From Afipia carboxidovorans OM5 (GTDB taxonomy: Bacteria > Pseudomonadota > Alphaproteobacteria > Rhizobiales > Xanthobacteraceae), in the NCBI RefSeq assembly GCF_000218565.1, contig NC_015684.1, positions 1,612,001 to 1,676,000 of the forward strand: 64,000 nucleotides of DNA. Reading direction: 5' to 3'. The position numbers were made by a program, and so were the translations under genes. Below, piece by piece: positions 37,446 to 46,895 of the stretch. Positions within the stretch are counted from its first letter, which is position 1; every line of letters begins with the position of its first letter. The notes under the pieces are model-generated. The model worked only from the letters and a program-made list of their open reading frames with translations. It did no database searches and had not been told where the DNA came from.

Positions 37446-39296
37446 CTATTTGATGTTTGGAATGCCGAGATCGAGATTTGGCATTGGCATATCGATCTGC
37501 GGAATCTGGATGTCTATCTTGGTTGGATCGACGGTCGAAGCCACTCCCTTGTAGTGCATCACCATCTGCGGAAACAGGATCACCAGGCAGATCATGATGA
37601 CTTGAATGATGACGAACGGCACCGAGCCCCAATAGATCTGGGCGGTGGTGACGGGCTCCATCCGCTTGCGGCTGATGCGGTCGATATACGAATCCTTTGG
37701 CGCAACCGAGCGCAGGTAGAAGAGGGCGAAGCCGAACGGCGGGTGCATGAACGAGGTCTGCATGTTGACGCCGAGGATGACGCCGAACCAGATCAGGTCG
37801 ATGCCAAGTTTCTCCGCGACCGGTCCGAGCAGCGGGATGATGATGAATGCGAGCTCGAAGAAGTCGAGGAAGAAGGCGAGGACGAAGACGAAGGCGTTGA
37901 CGAACAGCAGGAAGCCGATCTGTCCGCCGGGCAACGACACCAGCATCTCTTCCACCCAGCGGTGGCCGTCGACGCCGTAGAAGGTGAGCGAGAAGACGCG
38001 CGCGCCGACCAGAATGAACATCACGAACGCGGAGAGCTTCGCGGTCGATTCGACGGCCTGGCGGGTGAGATTGAAAGTCAGCCGGCGCTTCACCATGCCG
38101 AGGATGAGAGCGCCTGCAGCGCCCATCGCGCCGCCTTCGGTGGGCGTTGCGACGCCGATGAAGATGGTGCCGAGAACGAGGAAGACGAGTCCGAGCGGAG
38201 GAACCATGACGAACACGACCTGCTCGGCGAGACGCGAGAGCAGGTGGAGCCGGGTGATCTTGTTCAGGACAGCGATGATAAAGGAGATTGCCACGACGAG
38301 CGACATCGTCAGCACGACGTAGTCCGCACCGCCTTTGACGTTGGTGAAGCTCATCGCGAACATGGCGAGAGCCGTCGAAATGATGAACACTAAGAACAGC
38401 GACAGCGTCATGGTGCGCACGATGCCGATGAACGGCTTCGTGAAGATCGCGAGCAGGATCATGAACCAGAATCCGTGCCGGATCTGGGCATTCTCCGTGA
38501 TCATGTTGAAGACCGGCGCTGTCCAGTCGAACAGGCCGATCTTGACCGCGAACAGGTAGGCGGCGCCGGCGGCGGCAAGTGCTGCGACGGGCAGGACCAG
38601 GCGGTGGTGCGCCGTCTCAGGATCGCGAAGCGTCTGTGCCTCGAGCGGCAGGCCGGGCACGGCCTTTGGCGCGAAGACCGTCAGCAGGAAGATATAGCTT
38701 GCATACAGGATCGAGAGCACGATACCCGGGATGAAGGCGCCTTCATACATGTCGCCGACGGAGCGCCCGAGCTGGTCGGCCATCACGATGAGGACGAGCG
38801 AGGGCGGAATGATTTGCGCGAGCGTGCCGGAGGCGGCGATGATGCCCGTCGCGACGCGGCGGTCGTAGCCGTAGCGCAGCATGATGGGCAGCGAGATCAG
38901 ACCCATCGAAATGACGGAGGCCGCAACGACGCCGGTGGTCGCGGCGAGCAGGGCGCCGACGAATACCACGGCATAGGCGATACCGCCGCGGACGCTGCCA
39001 AAAAGCTGCCCGATGGTTTCGAGCAGGTCTTCGGCCATTCCTGATCGTTCGAGGATCAGCCCCATGAATGTGAAGAAGGGAATAGCGAGCAGCGTCTCGT
39101 TGTTCATCACGCCATAGACGCGTTCAGGCAGAGCCTGAAGGAAGTCCGGGCGGAACAGGCCGAGTTCGATGCCGATGATTGCGAACAGGAGGCCGTTTGC
39201 GGCGAGTGAAAAGGCGACCGGGTAGCCGAGCAGCAGAAACAGCACCAGCGACGCGAACATGATCGGCGCCATGTAGTGAATAAACATCGCAGCCAT
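37446..39296 (-). CDS. dctM: TRAP transporter large permease, enlarged DctM
   Basis: A 616-residue permease against about 425 for typical DctM. Family marks are NNETLLAIPFFTFMGLILERSGMAEDL, SGTLAQIIPPSLVLIV and VATPTEGGAMGAAGA. An extra segment of roughly 110-120 residues with three or four helices lies at about 235-360. The C-terminus carries a short repeated pattern (IDIQIPQIDMPMPNLDLGIPNI). It follows dctQ by 43 bases and together with it and one or both binding proteins forms the uptake system. Confidence 0.92.
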   Translation of the reverse strand: MAAMFIHYMAPIMFASLVLFLLLGYPVAFSLAANGLLFAIIGIELGLFRPDFLQALPERVYGVMNNETLLAIPFFTFMGLILERSGMAEDLLETIGQLFGSVRGGIAYAVVFVGALLAATTGVVAASVISMGLISLPIMLRYGYDRRVATGIIAASGTLAQIIPPSLVLIVMADQLGRSVGDMYEGAFIPGIVLSILYASYIFLLTVFAPKAVPGLPLEAQTLRDPETAHHRLVLPVAALAAAGAAYLFAVKIGLFDWTAPVFNMITENAQIRHGFWFMILLAIFTKPFIGIVRTMTLSLFLVFIISTALAMFAMSFTNVKGGADYVVLTMSLVVAISFIIAVLNKITRLHLLSRLAEQVVFVMVPPLGLVFLVLGTIFIGVATPTEGGAMGAAGALILGMVKRRLTFNLTRQAVESTAKLSAFVMFILVGARVFSLTFYGVDGHRWVEEMLVSLPGGQIGFLLFVNAFVFVLAFFLDFFELAFIIIPLLGPVAEKLGIDLIWFGVILGVNMQTSFMHPPFGFALFYLRSVAPKDSYIDRISRKRMEPVTTAQIYWGSVPFVIIQVIMICLVILFPQMVMHYKGVASTVDPTKIDIQIPQIDMPMPNLDLGIPNIK

Positions 39297-39339
39297 TCAG
39301 TTGCGTCCTTTGAATTAAGAGAGTGGCGCTGTGGCACTG

Positions 39340-39936
39340 TTATTTGGTTTCTGACGAAATAGCCTCGGCAAGCCGCTCTGCCTCGAGGGCAGCCTGCTCA
39401 TGGGCGGAGAGCGCGAGTTTGTTCGGATCAGGCAGCAGGCCCTGCATCACGGCAACGCGCTTGATGATTTCAGAGATCGCCTGCACGAGAAGCAGCGCTG
39501 CGCCCAGCACGACGAGGGATTTGGCGGGCCATTGCGGCAGGCCACCGGCGTTGAACGACTGTTCGTTCTGATGATAGGAGACGAGGAAGAACGGGATCGA
39601 TGTCCATAACACGACGATGCAGAACGGCATCAGGAAGAAGACGTGGCCGATCAGGTCGATCCAGCTTCGCACCTTGAGGGGCAGGTGGTGATTGACGATG
39701 TCGATCTTGATGTGCTCGTCCTTGAGAAGCGTCCATGGCGAGCAGAGCAGGAACACCGCGCCGAATAACATCCACTGCAATTCGAGATAGGCGTTCGAGG
39801 AGACGTCGAAGATTTTGCGGATCGTCGCGTTAGCAGATGAGATGATGACCGCGATCAGAATGAGCCATGACAGCCAGCGTCCGATCGTCGTCGTCATTGC
39901 GTCGATGCCGCGACTAAGCTTGAGCAAAGCCTGCAA
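39340..39936 (-). CDS. dctQ: TRAP transporter small permease
   Basis: About 198 residues with four helices and the family segment LELQWMLFGAVFLLCSPWTLLKDEHIKIDI. The start is doubtful: TTG 39936 (MQALLKLSRGIDAMTTT) follows GGGGG and matches the usual DctQ N-terminus, while ATG 39897 is the first ATG. The C-terminal tail is rich in Ala and Glu. It leads the dctQM pair. Confidence 0.88.
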   Translation of the reverse strand: MQALLKLSRGIDAMTTTIGRWLSWLILIAVIISSANATIRKIFDVSSNAYLELQWMLFGAVFLLCSPWTLLKDEHIKIDIVNHHLPLKVRSWIDLIGHVFFLMPFCIVVLWTSIPFFLVSYHQNEQSFNAGGLPQWPAKSLVVLGAALLLVQAISEIIKRVAVMQGLLPDPNKLALSAHEQAALEAERLAEAISSETK

Positions 39937-40113
39937 ATTAAGCCCCCATAGGTACACACGGCCGCAAACTGGGCCGCCGTGCAAAACCACAATTTCAGTG
40001 GGCCAAGAACCAGTCAATCGGAAGTTTGGAGGGATTGGTCGGAGAGAGTGCCCCGGCTAAGGAACGCCCGTCTTGCGCGTTTTTTCGGCATCCACCGTTC
40101 GGATCGCTTTCCT

Positions 40114-40137
40114 CGGGCCTCGTGCGTCCGAGGCCCG
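40114..40137. terminator. Hairpin between dctQ and moaA
   Basis: CGGGCCTCG-TGCGTC-CGAGGCCCG is a perfect 9-bp stem 21 bases after the moaA stop on the minus strand. No T-run follows it. Confidence 0.45.
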
Positions 40138-40158
40138 CGATATCCGAAGCTATGAGCT

Positions 40159-41190
40159 TTAGCCGCCTGTCACGCTCATATGGCGGCTGACGCTCGGGCC
40201 GGTGTGGCGGCGGTCGATCACGAAATCATGGCCCTTGGGTTTCAGGCCGATCGCACGATCGATCGTGGCGGAAAGCAGGGCGTCGTCGGCGGAGGCGCGC
40301 AATGGCTTGCGCAGGTCGGAGGCGTCCTCCTGGCCGAGGCAGGTATGCAACGTACCCGTGCAGGTGATGCGGACGCGGTTGCAGGATTCGCAGAAATTAT
40401 GCGTGAGCGGCGTGATGAAGCCGAGCTTGCCGCCCGTCTCGGCAACGCTGACGTAGCGTGCCGGTCCGCCGGTGCTCTCAGTGAGGTCGGTCATCGTGAA
40501 CTGGCCGGCGAGGCGGGAGCGCACCATCGAGAGCGGAACATACTGGTCGAGGCGGCCGCCGCTGACATCGCCCATCGGCATGACTTCGATGAGGGTCATG
40601 TCCATGCCCTGATCGTGCGCCCAGCGCATCAGCGAGGGAATCTCCTCCTCGTTCATGTTCTTGAGGGCGACGGTGTTGATCTTCACCTTCAGCCCGGCCT
40701 CCTGTGAGGCCTTGATGCCCGCAAGGACCTTGTCGATATCGCCCCAGCGGGTGATGGCGCGGAACTTGTCGCGATCGAGGGTGTCGAGCGAGACGTTGAT
40801 GCGGCGGACGCCGCAGTCGGCGAGCTCGGCGGCGTATTTCGCGAGCTGCGAGCCGTTGGTGGTGAGGGTGAGTTCGTTCAGCGCGCCGCTCTTGAGGTGG
40901 CGCGAGAGCGAACGGAACAGCGACATGACATTGCGCCGGACCAGCGGTTCGCCGCCCGTCAGGCGCAGCTTGCGCACGCCCTTGGCGATGAAGGCGGAAC
41001 ACAGGCGGTCGAGCTCTTCCAGCGTGAGCAGGTCGGTGCGCGGCAGGAACGTCATGTCTTCCGACATGCAGTAGAAGCACCGCAGATCGCAGCGATCGGT
41101 CACCGACACGCGCAGGTAAGTGATCGTCCGCCCGAACGGGTCGATCATCGGAGTGGGGCCGGTCGTCGCATCGGAAGGTGTGTTCATCAT
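40159..41190 (-). CDS. moaA: GTP 3',8-cyclase (molybdenum cofactor step 1)
   Basis: About 343 residues from ATG 41190 (ATG 41187 is equally possible; the frame reaches 41241). The radical-SAM cluster cysteines are at 34, 38 and 41 in TDRCDLRCFYCM, and the second cluster is formed by CESCNRVRITCTGTLHTC. RLTGGEP is kept. The C-terminus ends VTGG, with the double glycine needed for MoaA activity. No other moa genes are adjacent. Confidence 0.95.
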   Translation of the reverse strand: MMNTPSDATTGPTPMIDPFGRTITYLRVSVTDRCDLRCFYCMSEDMTFLPRTDLLTLEELDRLCSAFIAKGVRKLRLTGGEPLVRRNVMSLFRSLSRHLKSGALNELTLTTNGSQLAKYAAELADCGVRRINVSLDTLDRDKFRAITRWGDIDKVLAGIKASQEAGLKVKINTVALKNMNEEEIPSLMRWAHDQGMDMTLIEVMPMGDVSGGRLDQYVPLSMVRSRLAGQFTMTDLTESTGGPARYVSVAETGGKLGFITPLTHNFCESCNRVRITCTGTLHTCLGQEDASDLRKPLRASADDALLSATIDRAIGLKPKGHDFVIDRRHTGPSVSRHMSVTGG

Positions 41191-41324
41191 GTCCGCCAGC
41201 AGACGCGGTTCCAGCAAAATCGCCGGTACGCGCCTACTCAATGTAGGCTCTGGAGGAACCCCTTACAATCGGACAATCCGCGCCAAATGGCTCTCTTGCC
41301 TTGCCAAATGGTCCTATCGCCGCC

Positions 41325-41777
41325 TTAGCGGGTGGATGGGAACGGCGTAAGCGCGGGCTGGGGCGGAGCAGCCTGGGCGGGCTCGGCAGGTGCCGCGGCC
41401 GGCGCTGCCGACGACGCCTTGGGAGCAGCCTTCGGCTTGCGCCGCGGCTTCTTCGCTGGCTGAGGCAGGGCGGTCAGTTCGGCGACGGCCGGATTCGGAT
41501 CAAGGATCGGATCGCTGCCGGGCTGCTTCACGACCGTCACCTGCACGGTTTCAGGCTGATATTTCGGCAGTGTGAAGGTCACGGTGAAGTTCTCGCCCGC
41601 GGGCACCTTGACGGAGCAGGGCGTTTTGCAGCCGGGGCCGACCGAAGTCGTGGCGTCGGCGCCACCGGGGGATGAGTCGAGCTGCAACGTCGCCTCGGGC
41701 GGCGTGCTCTTGAAGAAGTCCGTGGACGAGCAGCCGGCAAGACAAAGTCCTGCTGCAACGATCAGAACGATACGCAT
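41325..41777 (-). CDS. Lipoprotein with PEGA-like domain
   Basis: About 150 residues from ATG 41777. The signal MRIVLIVAAGLCLAGC has a lipobox (LAGC) with lipidation at Cys16. The middle has LQLDSSPGGADATTSVGPGC and VPAGENFTVTFTLPKYQP, the PEGA style of surface domain. The C-terminal third is a Lys/Pro/Ala-rich tail. Function is unknown. Confidence 0.75.
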   Translation of the reverse strand: MRIVLIVAAGLCLAGCSSTDFFKSTPPEATLQLDSSPGGADATTSVGPGCKTPCSVKVPAGENFTVTFTLPKYQPETVQVTVVKQPGSDPILDPNPAVAELTALPQPAKKPRRKPKAAPKASSAAPAAAPAEPAQAAPPQPALTPFPSTR

Positions 41778-41938
41778 GACAAATCCGTTTTTGGTGCGCC
41801 CCGCGCACGGTCCCCGCGTCTCAACCATACGGGTCGCGGCATATGAGCGCAACGGGATGGCGGGATATGTTGACAGATGAAGTTAATGCAGAAGCGCCGA
41901 TGAACCCAATAAAATTGATTGGGATCAATGGATTGGGA

Positions 41939-42616
41939 TCACTTCTTTGAGTTCATGTCAGCGACCGTCGCCGGCAGTTCGCGCATATGGGAGATCAGGC
42001 GATCAGGCTCGAGATCCTTGATCGCAATCGGCGTGTAGCCGAAATCGACCCCGATCACCGGCACGCCGGCCCGCTTGGCGACACCGATATCCGTCCCGGA
42101 ATCGCCGACCATGATCGACGATGAGATCGCGCCGCCTGCGCGGGCGATGGTCTGGCGCAGGATGATGGGATCGGGCTTCTGCACGCCGAAGGTATCGGCC
42201 CCACAGATGGCGGAGAATCGTCCGCTCATGTTGAGTCGGTCGAGCAGCCGCTTGGACAGCCATTCGAGTTTGTTGGTGCAGACGGCGAGACGGTGGCCGC
42301 GACTTGCGAGATCGTCGAGCGCATCTTCGGTGCCCTCAAAGGGGCGGGTGTTGTCGGCGAGATGGTCGCCGTAGAAGACGATGAAGTCCTCGGTCATTTT
42401 CGAAACGTAGTCCGGCGTGCAGGTCCGGCCTTCTGCTTCGAGCGCGCGCTCGATCATGGCGCGTGCGCCTGCGCCGATGAACTTTCGTGCTGGGGCCAGC
42501 GGTACCGGTGTCAGCCCTTCGCGCTCCAGCACGAAATTGAGGGCATTGACGAGGTCCGGCGCGCTGTCCACCAGCGTGCCGTCGAGATCGAAAACAATAA
42601 GGGAGGATGTGGTCAT
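41939..42616 (-). CDS. gph: Phosphoglycolate phosphatase (HAD family)
   Basis: A 225-residue HAD hydrolase. Motif I is FDLDGTLVDS (Asp10, Asp12), motif II CTNK, the lysine is in GVQKPDP and motif IV is MVGDSGTDI. The cap is of the helical Gph type. It removes phosphate from 2-phosphoglycolate to glycolate, which feeds glyoxylate, but it is 17 kb from the oxalate genes. It is divergent from rpiA, the arrangement of two sugar-phosphate genes. Confidence 0.88.
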   Translation of the reverse strand: MTTSSLIVFDLDGTLVDSAPDLVNALNFVLEREGLTPVPLAPARKFIGAGARAMIERALEAEGRTCTPDYVSKMTEDFIVFYGDHLADNTRPFEGTEDALDDLASRGHRLAVCTNKLEWLSKRLLDRLNMSGRFSAICGADTFGVQKPDPIILRQTIARAGGAISSSIMVGDSGTDIGVAKRAGVPVIGVDFGYTPIAIKDLEPDRLISHMRELPATVADMNSKK

Positions 42617-42755
42617 GAACGATCGCTACTCCGCGACCGTGGCTAATGCAAGAGACGGTAAAAATCCTCATAGGACGGGACCGGCGAGCCTGTTCCTCGG
42701 GCGAAATCGAGGGTAGAAACGCCGCGCCGTTGCCGATCACGAGGTTGTAGAGACG

Positions 42756-43466
42756 ATGTCGAAAGAAGAGCTGAAGCGGGCTGCTGCGGCACGTGCGCTC
42801 GAGTATGTCAGCGATGGGATGCAACTTGGTCTCGGCACGGGCTCGACGGCCAAGCATTTCGTGGAATTGCTGGGCGAACGCGTGCGTGCGGGCTTGCGCG
42901 TCGTCGGTGTGCCGACTTCCGAGGGGACGCGCGCCGATGCGGAGCGCTGCGGCGTGCCGCTCACCACGCTCGATGACGTCGACCATCTCGATCTGACCGT
43001 CGACGGCGCTGATGAAATCGCGCCCTCGCTCGACGTGATCAAAGGTGGTGGCGGGGCGCTGCTGCGCGAGAAGATCGTCGCTGCCGCCTCGACGCGGATG
43101 GTCGTGATCTCCGACGATAGCAAATGGGTCGAGACGCTCGGGCGATTCCCGCTGCCGGTGGAGGTGATCCCGTTTGGCCTTGGCGCCACGCGCCGGGCGC
43201 TCGCCACGGCCTTCGCCGAGGCGGGTGTCACGGGTGAAATAACGCTCCGGCAGGGGCCGGATGGCCATGCTTTTGTCACCGATGGCGGCCACTGGATTTT
43301 GGACGCTCATCTGGGACGCATCCCGGAGCCGCCGCGCCTGGCCGCGCTTCTCAGTGCGATCCCCGGGGTGGTGGAGCACGGATTGTTCATCGGCCTTGCG
43401 AAGACGGCGATTCTCGCTGGCTCGCAGGGGATTCGTATCGTTGATCGGCCGCGAGGCCGGGTTTGA
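42756..43466 (+). CDS. rpiA: Ribose-5-phosphate isomerase A
   Basis: A 236-residue isomerase. The family motifs GLGTGSTAKHFVELLG, TVDGADEIAPSLDVIKGGGGALLREKIVA and the late DGGHWILD are complete. It interconverts ribose 5-phosphate and ribulose 5-phosphate. The DUF2059 gene begins 10 bases after its stop. Confidence 0.95.
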   Translation: MSKEELKRAAAARALEYVSDGMQLGLGTGSTAKHFVELLGERVRAGLRVVGVPTSEGTRADAERCGVPLTTLDDVDHLDLTVDGADEIAPSLDVIKGGGGALLREKIVAAASTRMVVISDDSKWVETLGRFPLPVEVIPFGLGATRRALATAFAEAGVTGEITLRQGPDGHAFVTDGGHWILDAHLGRIPEPPRLAALLSAIPGVVEHGLFIGLAKTAILAGSQGIRIVDRPRGRV

Positions 43467-43476
43467 GGAGTTTGAA

Positions 43477-43980
43477 ATGAAAAAGACGATTTACGCCCTT
43501 CTGGCGGCTGGCTTTGTCGGCTTGATGGCGAGCTCCGCGTTCGCGCAGTCGAATCCCAATCCATCAGCAGCGGCGATTGCCTCCGCCAAGGAAATCCTGA
43601 CCGACAAGCACATCCAGGAGCTTTATAAAGAAGCCGTGCCAAGTCTCGTCGAGCGCAGCAAGAATACCCTTCTGCAGAGCAATCTGAACTACCAGAAGGA
43701 TCTCAACGAAGTCGCGCTCAAGGTTGCCAAGGATATGGCGGGCCGCGAGAAGGAAATCGGCGACCAGATCGCCAAGATCTACGCCTCGCGTTTCACCGAG
43801 CAGGAGTTGAAGGAGCTTGTCGCCTGGTACAAGTCGCCGCTCGGCAAGAAGGTGATCGAGCAGGAGCCGCAGATCTTCGCAGCCGCGCGCGGCTTCATGG
43901 ATCAGTGGGCACAGACTTTCTCCCAGCAGGTGATCGACAAGTTCCGCGCCGAGATGAAAGCCCGCGGCAAGGCCATCTAA
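43477..43980 (+). CDS. Exported DUF2059 protein
   Basis: A 167-residue protein from ATG 43477, preceded by GAGGAG. A Sec signal (MKKTIYALLAAGFVGLMASSAFA) is followed by the DUF2059 domain with FTEQELKELVAWYKSPLGKKV. Function is unknown. It is co-transcribed with rpiA by position. Confidence 0.88.
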   Translation: MKKTIYALLAAGFVGLMASSAFAQSNPNPSAAAIASAKEILTDKHIQELYKEAVPSLVERSKNTLLQSNLNYQKDLNEVALKVAKDMAGREKEIGDQIAKIYASRFTEQELKELVAWYKSPLGKKVIEQEPQIFAAARGFMDQWAQTFSQQVIDKFRAEMKARGKAI

Positions 43981-43990
43981 CATCTGGTCG

Positions 43991-44021
43991 CGGCATTCGC
44001 GGGCTGGTCCCGTGAATGCCG
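43991..44021 (+). terminator. Hairpin between DUF2059 gene and gor
   Basis: CGGCATTCGCGGG pairs with CCCGTGAATGCCG (one mismatch) over a five-base loop, followed only by TTTGC. It may partly end or separate the transcripts, and lies in the leader of gor. Confidence 0.5.
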
Positions 44022-44042
44022 TTTGCGCGGGGCTCGCAGCAT

Positions 44043-45428
44043 ATGGCGGATATCGACGTCGATCTGTTCGTGATCGGAGGCGGCTCAGGCGGCGTGCGTG
44101 CCGCGCGGATCGCCGCTGGTTATGGCGCGCGAGTGATGATCGCCGAGGAATATCGCTTTGGCGGCACATGCGTCATCCGTGGCTGTGTGCCGAAGAAGTT
44201 AATGATGCTGGCCTCGCTGGTATCGACCGAAATGAAGGATGCGGCGGGCTTTGGCTGGCGCATTCCGGAAGCGGAGTTCGACTGGCCGACGCTGATCGCC
44301 AACAAGGACGCCGAGATCGCACGGCTTGAAGGCCTCTATGCGGCAAACGTTGAGAAGGCTGGCGCGCGGACGGTGAAGGCGCGGGCGGTGTTCGAGGACG
44401 CGCACACGCTGCGGCTCTCAAGCGGCGAGACGGTTTCGGCGAAATGCATCCTGATTGCGACCGGCGGCACGCCCAATCATGGCGCGGCGATTCCCGGCAT
44501 TGAGCATGTGATTTCCTCGAACGAGGTTTTCCATCTGGAAAGATTCCCCGAGCGGATCGTCATTCAGGGCGGCGGTTATATCGCGCTTGAATTCGCGTCG
44601 ATCTTCAACGGCCTCGGCTCCGATGTGACGCTGATCTATCGCGGCGACAACATTCTGCGCGGGTTTGATGACGACGTTCGCAAGCATGTCCGTGGCGAGA
44701 TGGAAAAGGCCGGCATTACGTTGCTGACCTCGTGTACGGTCGATCGCGTCGAGCGCCATGACGATCTCTTCACCGCGCATCTGTCGAACGGATCGAGCGT
44801 CGCGGCCGATCAGGTGATGTTCGCGATCGGTCGCCACCCGAGCATCAAGGGCCTCGGTCTTGAGAAGGCCGGTGTCGCGCTTGATCCGAAAAGCGGCGGC
44901 ATCGCTGTCGACGAATATTCGCGCACCAACGTCCCCCACATTTATGCGGTCGGCGACGTCACCCATCGCTTCAACCTGACGCCGGTGGCGATCCGCGAGG
45001 GGCACGCCTTTGCCGACACCGTGTTCGGTAACAAGCCGACTCGCGTCGATCGCGACGACATTCCCACGGCAGTGTTTTCGCAGCCGCAGGTCGGTACCGT
45101 GGGCCTGACGGAAGAGGTGGCGCGGCAGCGTTACGAGCGGGTGGACATCTACAAAGCCGACTTCCGCCCGATCAAGGCGACGATGTCCGGCAGCACCAGC
45201 CGCGTGCTGATGAAGCTTGTGGTCGATGGCAGCACCGACCACGTCCTCGGTTGCCATATCGTCGGGCCGGAGGCCGCCGAACTCACCCAGGTCGTTGCGA
45301 TCGCGATCAAAATGAACGCCACCAAGGCTGACTTCGACGCCACCATGGCGTTGCATCCCACGAGCGCCGAAGAACTCGTCACCATGCGGACCCCGAGCGC
45401 ACGGCACGTCCGCCAGGCAGCCGAATAG
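44043..45428 (+). CDS. gor: Glutathione-disulfide reductase
   Basis: A 461-residue flavoprotein from ATG 44043 (the frame opens at 44016). FAD fold VIGGGSGGVRAARIAA; redox pair Cys43 and Cys48 in GGTCVIRGCVPKK; second nucleotide fold IQGGGYIALEFASIF; FAD motif TNVPHIYAVGDV; C-terminal catalytic segment MALHPTSAEELVT. It keeps glutathione reduced with NADPH. The KK after CVP fits glutathione and not lipoamide enzymes. Confidence 0.93.
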   Translation: MADIDVDLFVIGGGSGGVRAARIAAGYGARVMIAEEYRFGGTCVIRGCVPKKLMMLASLVSTEMKDAAGFGWRIPEAEFDWPTLIANKDAEIARLEGLYAANVEKAGARTVKARAVFEDAHTLRLSSGETVSAKCILIATGGTPNHGAAIPGIEHVISSNEVFHLERFPERIVIQGGGYIALEFASIFNGLGSDVTLIYRGDNILRGFDDDVRKHVRGEMEKAGITLLTSCTVDRVERHDDLFTAHLSNGSSVAADQVMFAIGRHPSIKGLGLEKAGVALDPKSGGIAVDEYSRTNVPHIYAVGDVTHRFNLTPVAIREGHAFADTVFGNKPTRVDRDDIPTAVFSQPQVGTVGLTEEVARQRYERVDIYKADFRPIKATMSGSTSRVLMKLVVDGSTDHVLGCHIVGPEAAELTQVVAIAIKMNATKADFDATMALHPTSAEELVTMRTPSARHVRQAAE

Positions 45429-45559
45429 CATTTCCGGAAAATATCGCCTCCCACCAACTGCGGAGTGGACGACATCGCCCGCCGCGGTGTTAGCTTGTCT
45501 GACAGGCGGGCGCTGCCCGTGCGCCGCCTTGCAGAAAACGATCGGGTGGGAGGTCATCC

Positions 45560-46723
45560 ATGTTTCATCAGGCGCCTCGGACATATGCCCTTGTTTTTGC
45601 TCTCGCGTTGCTGACGCCGGCAGCAGCGACAGCCCAGATCGCGGTATCGGCCAACGATGGAAAGTCGGCTCTGGACGACGGCAAGTCGATGGTTCGCGAT
45701 CCGCTGGTGACGGATTCCGTGTCGATCATCGATCTCAACCAGTCACCGCCGAAGATCATCGCCGAAGTGCCGGCGCCCGCGAGTGCGGTCGGCCCGCCCA
45801 CCAGTGTCGCCGTCGCCAAGGATGAATCGTTCGCACTCGTCACCGGTGCGATGAAAGTCGATCCGGCCGATCCGAAAAAGGTCGTGCCCGACAACAAGCT
45901 CTCGGTGATCGATCTCACGGCCAAGCCGCCAGTGGTCTCCGCAACGCTCGAAGCAGGAGCGGGCGCGGCTGGCGTGTCTATCAGCCCGGCGGGCGATCTC
46001 GCGCTTGTTGCGAACCGCGCCGACGGCACGGTGTCGATCTTCAAGATCAGCGGCAAGACGCTGACGCCCGCAGGCAAGATCGATTTCGGTGCGCCGAAGT
46101 CCGGCCCATGCGCGGTGGCGTTCACGCCCGACGGCAAGCTCGCCTTCGTCACGCGTGACGGGGACCACAAGGTCTCGGTGCTGAAGATCGACGGCGACAA
46201 GGTCGAATACACCAAGCGCGATGTCGGCGCGGGTCTGCGGCCCTACGGCATCACCATGTCGCCGAAGGGCGATGTGGCGCTCGTCGCTGACCTTGGCCTC
46301 AATAACGGCAATGGCGATGCCGACACGGTGAGCATCATCGATGTGCAGGCGAAGCCGCCGCGCACGATCGACACCGTCACGGTCGGGACCACGCCCGAGG
46401 GCATGACGCTCTCACGCGATGGTAAATATCTCGCGCTGGCCGTCATGAATGGCTCCAACAAGGCGAAAGCAGCGCCGATCTATAACGATAACGGCCTGCT
46501 GCGAATCTTCCGTCTTGAGGACAAGAAGCTCAGCTTCGTGACGGAGGCGAATGTCGGTCACTGGTGTCAGGGACTGACCTTCAACAAGGACGCAACCCAG
46601 GTGCTGGTGCAATGCATGATCGAGAACGAGATCATGGTGTTCGATTTCGATGGCAAGCCACTGAAAAAGACCGGCGCATTGAAGGCGAACGGACCGGCCG
46701 GTATCCGCATTGCTGACAACTGA
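45560..46723 (+). CDS. Periplasmic YncE-like beta-propeller protein
   Basis: A 387-residue protein with a Sec signal ending near AAATAQ and repeated blades of about 50 residues, each like VSIIDLNQSPPKIIAEV, LSVIDLTAKPPVVSATL, VSIFKISGKTL and VSIIDVQAKPPRTIDTV. Seven blades would fit its length. Such YVTN/lactonase-like propellers bind ligands or partner proteins, but the function here is unknown. It stands alone, with a shared terminator beyond a repeat. Confidence 0.85.
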   Translation: MFHQAPRTYALVFALALLTPAAATAQIAVSANDGKSALDDGKSMVRDPLVTDSVSIIDLNQSPPKIIAEVPAPASAVGPPTSVAVAKDESFALVTGAMKVDPADPKKVVPDNKLSVIDLTAKPPVVSATLEAGAGAAGVSISPAGDLALVANRADGTVSIFKISGKTLTPAGKIDFGAPKSGPCAVAFTPDGKLAFVTRDGDHKVSVLKIDGDKVEYTKRDVGAGLRPYGITMSPKGDVALVADLGLNNGNGDADTVSIIDVQAKPPRTIDTVTVGTTPEGMTLSRDGKYLALAVMNGSNKAKAAPIYNDNGLLRIFRLEDKKLSFVTEANVGHWCQGLTFNKDATQVLVQCMIENEIMVFDFDGKPLKKTGALKANGPAGIRIADN

Positions 46724-46783
46724 GTGGGCGTGACGACACGTTTTTCCGGGCGTGAACAAAGCAAGCGAACCCGGAGTCCAGAC

Positions 46784-46827
46784 ATTCGAGATTCCGGGCC
46801 TGTGGCTTTGCCGCATCCCGGAATGAC
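46784..46827. repeat. GATTCCGGG...CCCGGAATGAC intergenic palindrome
   Basis: GATTCCGGGCC and the later ATCCCGGAATGAC form a long imperfect hairpin. This type of intergenic element is common in Bradyrhizobium-group genomes. Confidence 0.5.
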
Positions 46828-46839
46828 AAAGCACAATTG

Positions 46840-46877
46840 AAGGCGCGGACTCATGCCGAGTCCGCGCCTTTGTTTTG
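46840..46877. terminator. Bidirectional terminator, YncE-like gene / MBL gene
   Basis: AAGGCGCGGACTC-ATGCC-GAGTCCGCGCCTT followed by TGTTTTG; a 13-bp stem between convergent genes. Confidence 0.9.
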
Positions 46878-46895
46878 TCCTGACCCAATGCGCGA

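Noticed and set aside
37485..37500. TTTGGCATTGGCATA words near the end of dctM
   Set aside because: Inside coding sequence of the repeated C-terminal tail, far from any promoter.
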